A stretch of 64,000 nucleotides of DNA from Ancylobacter sonchi (lineage in GTDB: Bacteria > Pseudomonadota > Alphaproteobacteria > Rhizobiales > Xanthobacteraceae): NCBI RefSeq assembly GCF_018390695.1, contig NZ_JAHBGF010000019.1, forward strand, positions 1-64,000, read 5' to 3'. Both the position numbers and the translations under genes were made by a program. Shown piece by piece: positions 43,059 through 50,598 of the stretch. Positions within the stretch are counted from its first letter, which is position 1; each line of letters starts with the position of its first letter. The notes beneath the pieces are model-generated. The model saw only the letters and a program-made list of their open reading frames with translations. It was not told the DNA's origin and searched no databases.

Positions 43059-44567
43059 ATGGAACTCTTCAACGACCTCCTGCTCGGCTTCTCCGTCGCC
43101 CTGACGCCGATGAACCTGGCCTATGGCTTCCTCGGCGTGCTGCTCGGCACCATCATCGGCGTGCTGCCCGGCCTCGGCCCGGTGGCGACCATCTCGATCC
43201 TGCTGCCGGTGACTTTCGCGCTGCCGGCGCCGGCGGCGCTGATCATGCTCGCCGGCATCTATTACGGCGCGCAATATGGCGGCTCGACCACGGCGATCCT
43301 CGTCAACCTGCCGGGTGAAAGCTCGTCCGTGGTGACCGCGATCGACGGCTACCAGATGGCGCGCAAGGGGCAGGCCGGGCTGGCGCTCGCCACCGCCGCG
43401 CTGTGCTCCTTCATCGCCGGCACGCTGGCCACCATCGTCATCGCGGTGGCGGCGCCGGCGCTCGCCGAGGTGGCGCTCGATTTCGGGCCGGCCGACTATT
43501 TCTCGCTGATGCTGTTCGGCCTCGTCGCGGCGGTGATCCTCGCCCATGGCTCGATCGTCAAGGCGATCGGCATGATACTGGTCGGCATCCTGCTCGGCAC
43601 CATCGGCATCGATGCCAATACCAGCGTGGAGCGCTTCACCTTCGGCATTCCCTCCTTCGGCGACGGCATCGATTTCGCGGTGATCGCCATGGGCATGTTC
43701 GGCATCGGCGAGACGATCTCCAATCTCGGCGGATCCGAGCAGGGCCGCACCTTCGTGAAGGAGGTGAAGAACCTTTGGCCGCGCTGGGCGGACATCAAGC
43801 GGTTCATCAAGCCGGCGCTGCGCGGCACCGCGCTCGGCGGCTGCCTCGGCCTGCTGCCAGGAGGCGGGCCGGTGCTGGCCTCCTTCTCCACCTACGCGCT
43901 GGAGAAGAAGCTGTCCAAGACGCCGGGCGAGTTCGGCAAGGGCGCCATCGAGGGCGTCGCCGGGCCGGAGGCGGCCAACAACGCCGCCGCGCAGACCGCC
44001 TTCATCCCGATGCTGACGCTGGGCCTGCCATCCAGCGCGGTGATGGCGCTGATGATCGGCGCGCTGATGATGCAGGGCCTGTCGCCGGGGCCGCAGCTGA
44101 TGAACCAGCGGCCGGACCTGTTCTGGGGGCTGATCGCCTCGATGTGGCTGGGCAATCTGATGCTGGTCATCCTCAACCTGCCGCTGGTCGGCATCTGGGT
44201 GAAGCTGCTCTCGGTGCCCTACCGCATGCTCTATCCGGCGATCATGCTGTTCTGCTGCATCGGCGTGTACTCGATCCACAACAACGCGCTCGACGTGGTG
44301 CTGGCGGCGATCTTCGGCGGCTTCGGCTTCCTCGCCAAGAAGCTGCACTGCGAGCCGGCGCCGCTGCTGCTCGGCTTCATCCTCGGGCCGATGATCGAGG
44401 AGACACTGCGCCGGGCGCTGTTGATCTCGCATGGCGACCCGACGGTGTTCGTGACGCGGCCGATCAGCCTGAGCTTCCTGGTGCTGACCTTCCTTCTGCT
44501 GATCGTGCTGGTGGCGCCGATGATCCGGGTGACGCGCCAGCGCGCCTTCGAGGAAAGCACCGACTGA
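43059..44567 (+). CDS. tctA: Tripartite tricarboxylate transporter large permease (TctA family, first system)
   Basis: 502 residues, about eleven to twelve membrane segments. Family motifs: GVLPGLGPVATISILLPVTF, YGAQYGGSTTAILVNLPGESSS and, in the second half, LPGGGPVLASF and NNAAAQTAFIPMLTLGLPSSAV. It is the sodium- or proton-coupled channel. It ends 79 bp before the convergent LysR gene with a strong hairpin between them. The substrate is probably a carboxylated compound processed by the two Gfo/Idh/MocA enzymes upstream. Confidence 0.95.
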   Translation: MELFNDLLLGFSVALTPMNLAYGFLGVLLGTIIGVLPGLGPVATISILLPVTFALPAPAALIMLAGIYYGAQYGGSTTAILVNLPGESSSVVTAIDGYQMARKGQAGLALATAALCSFIAGTLATIVIAVAAPALAEVALDFGPADYFSLMLFGLVAAVILAHGSIVKAIGMILVGILLGTIGIDANTSVERFTFGIPSFGDGIDFAVIAMGMFGIGETISNLGGSEQGRTFVKEVKNLWPRWADIKRFIKPALRGTALGGCLGLLPGGGPVLASFSTYALEKKLSKTPGEFGKGAIEGVAGPEAANNAAAQTAFIPMLTLGLPSSAVMALMIGALMMQGLSPGPQLMNQRPDLFWGLIASMWLGNLMLVILNLPLVGIWVKLLSVPYRMLYPAIMLFCCIGVYSIHNNALDVVLAAIFGGFGFLAKKLHCEPAPLLLGFILGPMIEETLRRALLISHGDPTVFVTRPISLSFLVLTFLLLIVLVAPMIRVTRQRAFEESTD

Positions 44568-44597
44568 GGCGGGGGAACCCGGGGGCCGAAACGACGA

Positions 44598-44620
44598 CGG
44601 CCGGGCGTGGAGCCCGGCCG
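44598..44620. terminator. Hairpin between convergent tctA and lysR
   Basis: CGGCCGGGC (44598-44606) pairs perfectly with GCCCGGCCG (44612-44620) around GTGGA, followed by TTTCG on the plus strand. On the minus strand the stem is followed by TCGTCGTTTCGG. The very stable G+C-only stem and short T-run make it a likely two-way terminator for the two genes ending here. Confidence 0.65.
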
Positions 44621-44646
44621 TTTCGCGTTGAGCAGGGAAGGGCGCG

Positions 44647-45609
44647 TCAGGCGACGCCGGCCAGTGTCCGGTGCTGCGGCGTCGCCCAGTGCGCGGCGTT
44701 GGGATCGGGCAGGGCGCTGAACACGCCGCGCTGGGCCAGCGCGTCGATCTCGGCGCGCAACAGGCCCATCACCGCCTGGGCGGCGGCGCTGACCTTGTCG
44801 CCGACATGCGACAGCATGATGGTGCGGCTGAGATTGACGCCGCCGACCGCGAGGCCGGTGAGCAATCCCTCGTCGATCTCCTTGCGGAAGGCGGAGATCG
44901 GCATGATCGAGGCGCCGCGCCCGCGCAGCAGCATGCGGCGGATCGCCTCCACCGCGTCGATCTCGCAATCAACCTCGATGCACACGCCGTGCGAGGCCAG
45001 CTGCTCGTCGACCAGAGCCCGGATGCCGCGCGTCACCAGCATCGGGGTGGAGGCGAGCTCGTCGAGCGTCACCACCGGCGAGACGCCCCGCGACAGGCGC
45101 GGCATCACCACCACGATCGGCTCGGTGAGCACGGCGGTGAAGCGCAGCGCCCGGTTCGGCGGCGGGTTGGTCAGCAAGGCGAGGTCGACCTGGCTGTTGA
45201 CGAGGTCGACCTGCAGCCGGCGGGTGAACTCCTCGACGATGGTGAGGTTGATCGCCGGATAGGCGGCGGCGCAGCGCTCGATCAGGCCGGGGGTGAGCAG
45301 CGAGGACAGCGTCGGCGAGATGCCGACCACCACCCGGCCGGACACGCCGTCGCCGCCGATGTTCATTTCCTCGGCGGCGCGGGCGACCTCGTGCAGGATC
45401 CGCCGGCTGTGCTGGAGAAAGCGGCGGCCGGCGAGGGTGAGCTGAACCCCGCGCGGCAGCCGGACCAGCAGGGGCGTGCCGAGCTCGGTCTCGATGCGCT
45501 GGATGTGCCGGCTGAGCGCGGGCTGGACGATGCCGAGATCGCGGGAGGCGCGGGTGATGCTGCCGAGCTCGGCAACGCGCACGAAAGCCTCGATGCTGCG
45601 CAGTTCCAT
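44647..45609 (-). CDS. LysR-family transcriptional regulator
   Basis: 320 residues. Winged helix at about 2-62 (ELRSIEAFVRVAELGSITRASRDLGIVQPALSRHIQRIETELGTPLLVR), followed by an effector domain with VVVGISPTLSSLLTPGLIERCAAAYP, similar to the Nac/Cbl-like branch. It is 62 bp downstream of and in the same direction as the decarboxylase-like gene, and convergent to the first Tct system. It may regulate the flavin reductase/LLM cluster, the Gfo-TctCBA genes, or both. Confidence 0.92.
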   Translation of the reverse strand: MELRSIEAFVRVAELGSITRASRDLGIVQPALSRHIQRIETELGTPLLVRLPRGVQLTLAGRRFLQHSRRILHEVARAAEEMNIGGDGVSGRVVVGISPTLSSLLTPGLIERCAAAYPAINLTIVEEFTRRLQVDLVNSQVDLALLTNPPPNRALRFTAVLTEPIVVVMPRLSRGVSPVVTLDELASTPMLVTRGIRALVDEQLASHGVCIEVDCEIDAVEAIRRMLLRGRGASIMPISAFRKEIDEGLLTGLAVGGVNLSRTIMLSHVGDKVSAAAQAVMGLLRAEIDALAQRGVFSALPDPNAAHWATPQHRTLAGVA

Positions 45610-45670
45610 GGCGTTTTCCTCCGAACGGGGCCTGTTCTGTTGTGGTGTGCCCCTTGTGGTGCTGATCCTC

Positions 45671-46219
45671 TCACGCGGGCGACGGGACGCGAAACACGCG
45701 TAGCGCGATGGCGAGCATCGAATAGTAGCCGAGCAGGCCGGTCAGCTCGATCACCGTGCGGCGGCCGAAGCGGGCGACGGCGGCGGCGAACAGCTCGTCC
45801 GGCACGTCCTTGTGCCGGTAGACCGCGCTGGAGAAGTCGTGGACCAGCGCCGCATCGGCGTCGGTGAAATCCGGCCGGCGGCCGGCGGCCAGCGCCTCGA
45901 TCTCGAATTCCGGCACCCCGGCCTTGCGCGCCTCGCGGGCATGGACGCCGAACTCGTACTCGGCGCCCCAATAGACGGCGGTGGTGAGGATGGCGAGTTC
46001 CGACAGGCGCGGGGACAGGCCGGTGCGGTAGCGGCAGAAGGCGCCGACCGCCTGCGCGGTCTCCGCCAGCTCCGGGCTCTCGACATAGATGTGGAACGGC
46101 GCCGGCACCGCGCCGGCGCGCGGCCGGCCGATCTCTTCGAAGATGCGGCGCTGCTCGGCGTCGAGCGCGGCGGGGTCGAGCTCGCGGTAGCGTGGTTCGG
46201 TCTCGGTCAGGCTGTCCAT
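45671..46219 (-). CDS. Carboxymuconolactone decarboxylase/AhpD-like protein
   Basis: 182 residues, alpha-helical. It has the CMD-family core AILTTAVYWGAEYEFGVHAREARKAGV, in which the E...H pattern of the family is kept but the CxxC of the AhpD peroxidase branch is absent, so a thiol peroxidase role is unlikely. The N-terminal extension (RYRELDPAALDAEQRRIFEEI) is typical of stand-alone CMD proteins in catabolic clusters. Possible roles are decarboxylation or lactone chemistry on the product of the LLM monooxygenase. It lies 9 bp after the third Gfo/Idh/MocA gene. Confidence 0.85.
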   Translation of the reverse strand: MDSLTETEPRYRELDPAALDAEQRRIFEEIGRPRAGAVPAPFHIYVESPELAETAQAVGAFCRYRTGLSPRLSELAILTTAVYWGAEYEFGVHAREARKAGVPEFEIEALAAGRRPDFTDADAALVHDFSSAVYRHKDVPDELFAAAVARFGRRTVIELTGLLGYYSMLAIALRVFRVPSPA

Positions 46220-46228
46220 GCGGGGTCC

Positions 46229-47278
46229 TCAGGCACTGGCTTTGAGCGCGGGGTGGCCGGCTTCAGCAGCCGCCTCGACGGACGCCGCCTCGACCGGCAC
46301 CGGCATGTTGGTCGCCACCGAGCGGCAGATGGCTTCGAGGACGGCGATGTTGCCGATCTTCTGCGCGTCGGTGAAGACATAGGGCGCGCCGGTCTCGACG
46401 GACCGGGCGAAGGCTTCGAGGTTGGCGCGCACGGTGTCGGTCCATTCATATTCGCGCACGTCCCGCGTTCCGTCCTTGTGCTGAACGATCAGCACGGTGG
46501 GGCCGGGGGTGTCGGGATGGGTCTGGTTGCGCGCCTCGACCCAGGCGTCGGTGCCGAACACGGTGATGCCGATATAGAGCGGCGTCACCAGAATGGCGTT
46601 GAGATAGCCGGTGGCGCCGGAGGCGAAGCGGGCATGCACCGACACGACGTCGCCGTTCGGCCGGTCGGAGGCACGGGTGGCGGTGGCGGCGTAGACCTCG
46701 GAGATCGGTCCGAACAGCTCGAGGAAGCCGTCGGTGAGATGGATGCCCATGGCGGTCATGCCGGCGGCGGGGGCGTCGACGGGCGAGGCGCGCCAGTCGG
46801 TCTTCGGCACGCTCGCCAGCTTGTCGTGGCTGAAATTCGCCTCGACATGCAGGATGGTGCCGAGCGCGCCGGACTGCACGAGGCGCTTGATCTCCAGCAT
46901 CGCCAGCTCGTAGCGGCGCTCATGGCCGATGCCGAGCTTCACCCCGGCGGCGCGGCAGGCGGCGACCGAGCGCTCGGCGTCGGCACGGGTCAGGGCGAGC
47001 GGCTTCTCGCAGAACACGTGCTTGCCCGCGCGGGCGACCTGGGCCACCTGCGCCGTGTGCAGCGAGTGCGGCGTGCACAGGATCACCGCGTCGATCGAGG
47101 GATCGTTCAGCACATCGTCCCAACTGGTCGTCAGCGGGATGCCGTGCTCGGCGGCGAAGGCGGCCTGCGCCTCCGAGGTGTCGATGGCGGCGACGATGCG
47201 AAGTTCGCCGGAATCCGCCATGCGGCGGATCATGTGCTTGCCCCACCAGCCGAGGCCGGCGATTGCGGCGCGGATCAT
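46229..47278 (-). CDS. Gfo/Idh/MocA-family oxidoreductase (third)
   Basis: 349 residues. MIRAAIAGLGWWGKHMIRR at the start is the Rossmann loop, HVFCEKPLALT carries the EKP motif and MTAMGIHLTDGFLELFG holds the family histidine. The ATG at 47278 has GGAGG 4-5 bases upstream; an ATG four codons earlier is less well placed. It is transcribed with the LLM oxidoreductase and CMD-like genes, so it probably works on the same compound, perhaps oxidising a hydroxyl made by the oxygenase. Three consecutive hairpins fill the 109-bp gap to the LLM gene. Confidence 0.9.
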   Translation of the reverse strand: MIRAAIAGLGWWGKHMIRRMADSGELRIVAAIDTSEAQAAFAAEHGIPLTTSWDDVLNDPSIDAVILCTPHSLHTAQVAQVARAGKHVFCEKPLALTRADAERSVAACRAAGVKLGIGHERRYELAMLEIKRLVQSGALGTILHVEANFSHDKLASVPKTDWRASPVDAPAAGMTAMGIHLTDGFLELFGPISEVYAATATRASDRPNGDVVSVHARFASGATGYLNAILVTPLYIGITVFGTDAWVEARNQTHPDTPGPTVLIVQHKDGTRDVREYEWTDTVRANLEAFARSVETGAPYVFTDAQKIGNIAVLEAICRSVATNMPVPVEAASVEAAAEAGHPALKASA

Positions 47279-47290
47279 GTGTCCTCCCAT

Positions 47291-47371
47291 GCCGCCTTCG
47301 GCGGCTATGTTTCCCGTTTCTTCGCCGCCTTTGGCGGCTGTTTGTCGTATCTCGCCGCTTTCACGAGCGGC
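47291..47371. repeat. Three consecutive hairpins between LLM and Gfo/Idh/MocA genes
   Basis: 47291-47305 (GCCGCC-TTC-GGCGGC), 47324-47338 (GCCGCC-TTT-GGCGGC) and 47354-47371 (GCCGCT-TTCACG-AGCGGC) are perfect 6-bp stems spaced about 16-18 bp apart. The last one is followed on the plus strand by TTTTGATCTT; on the minus strand, the direction of the flanking genes, there is no U-tract. They may stabilise or process the intercistronic RNA; the first overlaps the region just before the Gfo ribosome binding site. Confidence 0.8.
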
Positions 47372-47387
47372 TTTTGATCTTGAAACG

Positions 47388-48488
47388 TCACTCGGCGGCG
47401 GCGGACTGGCGGCCGGCGTTCACCGCCGGCATCACCTGCTCCGCCATCAGCTCCAGCGAGCGGATGGCGAGCTTCTTGTCGGCCCAGTCATGGCCGGCAT
47501 AGAGCAGGGTGCCGAATTCGCCGATCTCCTCCTCGAAGGCGGCGAGCTCGTCGGCCACCTTGTCCGGCGTACCCCAGATGACGAGGTCGGCCAGCACGCT
47601 GTCCACCGTCACCGATGAGTCCGGCGCGCTCTGGTCGCGCTTGAACAGGTTGGCGCGGCCATTGCCGACCAGCTTGGTCGCCAGCGAGTTGTAGTAGGCA
47701 TAGTACGGGCTGCCCGGCTCGGTTGCGTAGCGCCGCGCGGTGGCGAGGTCGTCGGCGACGAAGATGCTCTTCGCCACCCGCCAGTTCGCCGGATCCGCCG
47801 GCCGGCCGCCATTGGCGCAGCCCTCGACATATTTCGGCCAGTGGGTTTTCACCCAGCAGGGCAGCAGGAAGTTGGCGGAGATCGGCTCCCAGCCGCGCGC
47901 GGCCGCCTCGGCGACGCCCTTGGAGAACGGGGCGACGGCGGTGACGACGATGGGCGGGTGCGGGGACTGATACGGCTTGTGCATCACACCCTGGCCGAGC
48001 GCGGGGAGATAGGTGCGCTCGGTGGAGATGGTCCAGTGCTGGCCGACGCGCTTGTAGGGCGCCTCGCCGGACCAGATGCCGAGTATGTGGTCGATGGCCT
48101 CGACGAACATCTCGGTGCGGTTCTTGTCGAGATTGCCGAACACCTCGGCGTCCGACAAAAGGCCGCCCGGGCTGATGCCCATGATGTAGCGGCCCTGCGC
48201 CATGTGATCGAGCATCGCCACCTCGCCGGCGACGCGGGCCGGGTGCTGGTTCGGCAGGTTGATGGTGCCGGAGCCGAGCTTGATGGTCGTCGTCGCCTCC
48301 AGCAGCCAAGCGATGAAGATCAGCGAGGAGGTGATGGTCTCGGCGCCGTCGGTGACGTGCTCGCCGAAATAGCCCTCGCAGAAGCCGAGCTTCTCGGCGA
48401 TGAGGCAGAACTCCCGGTCCTCGCGCAGCGTCTCGGTGAGGGGACGGTGCATCGGGTGGATCGGCATGGTGAAGAAGCCGAGTTTCAT
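47388..48488 (-). CDS. LLM-class flavin-dependent oxidoreductase (bacterial luciferase-like)
   Basis: 366 residues, TIM-barrel luciferase-like monooxygenase. It opens MKLGFFTMPIHPMHRPLTE and shows EHVTDGAETITSSLIFIAWLLEATTTIKLGSG-region motifs and MGISPGGLLSDAEVFG typical of the limonene-monooxygenase/alkanal-monooxygenase branch. Such enzymes take FMNH2 from a separate reductase and O2 to oxidise a small organic compound. The start codon overlaps the flavin reductase stop by 4 bp, so oxygenase and reductase form a two-component system. The substrate is unknown; the cluster adds a dehydrogenase and a CMD-like protein. Confidence 0.9.
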   Translation of the reverse strand: MKLGFFTMPIHPMHRPLTETLREDREFCLIAEKLGFCEGYFGEHVTDGAETITSSLIFIAWLLEATTTIKLGSGTINLPNQHPARVAGEVAMLDHMAQGRYIMGISPGGLLSDAEVFGNLDKNRTEMFVEAIDHILGIWSGEAPYKRVGQHWTISTERTYLPALGQGVMHKPYQSPHPPIVVTAVAPFSKGVAEAAARGWEPISANFLLPCWVKTHWPKYVEGCANGGRPADPANWRVAKSIFVADDLATARRYATEPGSPYYAYYNSLATKLVGNGRANLFKRDQSAPDSSVTVDSVLADLVIWGTPDKVADELAAFEEEIGEFGTLLYAGHDWADKKLAIRSLELMAEQVMPAVNAGRQSAAAE

Positions 48489-49084
48489 GGGGCGCGTTCC
48501 CGGTTCGCGGAAATCTTGTCGGCGGAAGTCCTCTTGGCGGACATCTGGCTCGTGGAGGTGTCGTTCGGCGCGTCGGCCGGCAGCACGGCGGGGCCGCACA
48601 GGGCGCCGGTCGCGTAGATCAGCGGCTCGCCGTCGCGATGCGCGGCGCGCAGCACCCGGCCGAGGAAGATGAGGTGGTCGCCGGCCTCGATGACCTGCTC
48701 GGTGCGGCATTCGAAGCGGGCGATGGCGTCCTCGATCAGCGGCGCGCCGTGATCGCCGATGCGGTGCGCCACGCTGTCGAACTTGTCAGGATGCGGGGTG
48801 GCGAAGTGGCGGCACAGATGCTTCTGGTGGGTGCCGAGCACATTGACCGCGAAGACGCCGGAACCGGTGAAGCTCGCCAGCGACGGTGCCTGCCGGCGCA
48901 GGTTCCACAGCACCAGCGGCGGATCGAGCGAGACCGAGGAGAAGCTGTTGGCGGTCAGCCCTTCGAGCTTTCCCTCGGCGGTGCGCGTGGTGACGATGGT
49001 GACCCCGGTGGCGAAGCGCCCGAGCGCGCGCCGGAAGTGGCCATGATCGTCGCTTGATCGGAAGTCGATGACATGTTCGCTCAT
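48485..49084 (-). CDS. Flavin reductase domain protein (two-component monooxygenase partner)
   Basis: 199 residues. Flavin-reductase-like split barrel (HpaC/RutF type): FRRALGRFATGVTIVTTRTAEG, GLTANSFSSVSLDPPLVLWN, and FAVNVLGTHQKHLCRHFA. It reduces FMN or FAD with NAD(P)H to feed an oxygenase. ATG at 49084 chosen; an earlier in-frame codon (49144) lies in the divergent LysR control region. After the domain a non-conserved tail of about 26 residues (NDTSTSQMSAKRTSADKISA) is built from pentads encoded by a 15-bp repeat. It is first in the leftward cluster and the only flavin reductase in the window. Confidence 0.9.
   Translation of the reverse strand: MSEHVIDFRSSDDHGHFRRALGRFATGVTIVTTRTAEGKLEGLTANSFSSVSLDPPLVLWNLRRQAPSLASFTGSGVFAVNVLGTHQKHLCRHFATPHPDKFDSVAHRIGDHGAPLIEDAIARFECRTEQVIEAGDHLIFLGRVLRAAHRDGEPLIYATGALCGPAVLPADAPNDTSTSQMSAKRTSADKISANRERAP
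48507..48566. repeat. Degenerate 15-bp tandem repeat at the 3' end of the flavin reductase gene
   Basis: Units 48507-48521, 48522-48536, 48537-48551 and 48552-48566 begin GCGGA or GTGGA and share spaced positions of GCGGAAATCTTG. They encode the pentad-repeat tail of the reductase. Repeat length and copy number are the same as in the TetR gene at 7571-7630, where the unit also ends ATCTTG. Confidence 0.7.
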
Positions 49085-49155
49085 GACGACGAGCTTAGGA
49101 GGATGCCGATCGCTGTAGAAATGATATGATCTGCTCCTCTCCATCAGGAAACGTA

Positions 49156-50142
49156 ATGGCGATGAGCGAGACGCTACGGGATGTCCGGCTGTTCGTGGCG
49201 GCTTACGAGGAGCGCTCCTTCACCGCGGCGGCCGAGCGGGAGAACGCGACGCAATCCGGCGTCTCCCAGCACATCCGCAAGATCGAGGACCGCTTCGGGG
49301 TGAAGCTGTTCGCGCGCGGCGGCGGCACGGTGCAGCCGACCCCGGCAGGGGAGAGCTACTACCGCCACTGCATCGAATTGCTGCGGCTCAACGAGATGGC
49401 CAACCGCTCGGTGGGCCGCTTCGGCGCCGGGCTCGACGGCGAGATGGTGGTCGGCCTGATGCCGACCATGACCCGCTCGGTGCTGGCGCCGGCGCTCGCC
49501 CGCTTCGTGGCCGAGCATCCCAATGTCGTGGTGCGGATCACCGAGGCCTATTCGGCGCCGCTGACCCAGCAGGTGCGGGCCGGCGATCTCGCCTTCGCCA
49601 TCGTGCCGACCTCGACCGGGACGGTGGGGGTGAAGACGACGCGCTTCGCCTACACGCCGGAGGTGCTGGTCTCGGGCGCCCAGGCGGGGCGCGAGCACAT
49701 GAAGCCGGTGAGGCTCGCCGAGCTCGGGCCGCTGAAGGTGGTGGTGCCGAGCGGGCAGAATGCGCGGCGCGCAAATATCGAGACCTATCTCGCCTCCAAC
49801 GGCGTGGCGGTGGAGCGGCGGCTGGAGCTCGACGCCATGATGGGTACGCTCGACTTCGTCGCCTCGACCGACTGGGTAGCGATATTGCCGGGGCTGATGA
49901 TGGCGCAGGAAGCCGAGGGACCGGCGTCGCCGATGGCGGGGCCGCAGGCGCCCCGGCGCTTCACCGTCAACCCGATCGCCGATCCGCCGGCGGGCATGGA
50001 CCTCGTGCTGATCGAGCCGGCGCGCCGCCCGCTGGAGCCGGCGGCGGCGGCCTTTCTCGACGTGCTGGCGCAGGAGACGGCGCGCGTCGGCCGCGTCTGG
50101 GGCGAGCGGGCCGGGCTCTATGACGAGGCCGGCGTGTCGTAG
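49156..50142 (+). CDS. LysR-family transcriptional regulator
   Basis: 328 residues. Winged helix at about 6-65 (VRLFVAAYEERSFTAAAERENATQSGVSQHIRKIEDRFGVKLFARG) and a LysR effector domain. ATG at 49156 follows AGGA by six to seven bases. It diverges from the flavin reductase/LLM cluster across 71 bp and converges, with a 25-bp overlap of coding ends, on the cupin gene that ends the second Tct operon. It is the best candidate regulator of the monooxygenase cluster. The divergent gap shows no obvious T-N11-A inverted site that I can defend. Confidence 0.9.
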   Translation: MAMSETLRDVRLFVAAYEERSFTAAAERENATQSGVSQHIRKIEDRFGVKLFARGGGTVQPTPAGESYYRHCIELLRLNEMANRSVGRFGAGLDGEMVVGLMPTMTRSVLAPALARFVAEHPNVVVRITEAYSAPLTQQVRAGDLAFAIVPTSTGTVGVKTTRFAYTPEVLVSGAQAGREHMKPVRLAELGPLKVVVPSGQNARRANIETYLASNGVAVERRLELDAMMGTLDFVASTDWVAILPGLMMAQEAEGPASPMAGPQAPRRFTVNPIADPPAGMDLVLIEPARRPLEPAAAAFLDVLAQETARVGRVWGERAGLYDEAGVS

Positions 50143-50585
50143 TGGCCGCCGCTCATCGTGCCGTCGGCGGCCTTGCCGGCGATGCCGTGGGTGGTGTCCT
50201 TCACCACGAAGAACACCACGTCCTCCTCCGGCAGCGCCACGGTCCAGTGGATGACGCCGGGCGGGAAGTAGATGAGGGTGCCCGGCCCGGCGATGCGCTC
50301 GGGTTGGCCCTCGATGTTCACCCGCAGGCGACCCTTCACCACATAGTTCCACTGCTCGTTGGGGTGCGAATGCGGGCGCGCGCCGGTGCCGGCCGCCTTG
50401 CGCATCAGCCCGACCTGGGTGCGCACGCCCTCGACCACGGAGCCGATGGCGGTGGAATAGCCGGGGCCGCCCTCGATGGCGGAGAGCTGGTCGAGCTGGA
50501 ACAGATAGGCGCCGTCGCCGGCCTTGAAGGCGCCCTCGTTGATGGTGGTGCGTTCGGCGGTTTCGGTCTGGGCGGTTGCAGACAT
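50118..50585 (-). CDS. Cupin-domain protein (last gene of second Tct operon)
   Basis: 155 residues. Cupin motif 1 is RPHSHPNEQWNYVVKGRLRVNIEG with the H-x-H and glutamine/glutamate-like metal-ligand region; motif 2 is GPGTLIYFPPGVIHWTV. The ATG at 50585 is preceded by AGGAGACC. The protein ends in SGGHYDTPASS. Small single-domain cupins bind a metal and act as dioxygenases, isomerases or sensors. The gene ends inside the 3' end of the convergent LysR gene (25 bp overlap). Role unknown; position suggests a step in the pathway of the operon. Confidence 0.85.
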   Translation of the reverse strand: MSATAQTETAERTTINEGAFKAGDGAYLFQLDQLSAIEGGPGYSTAIGSVVEGVRTQVGLMRKAAGTGARPHSHPNEQWNYVVKGRLRVNIEGQPERIAGPGTLIYFPPGVIHWTVALPEEDVVFFVVKDTTHGIAGKAADGTMSGGHYDTPASS

Positions 50586-50598
50586 GTCGCGGTCTCCT

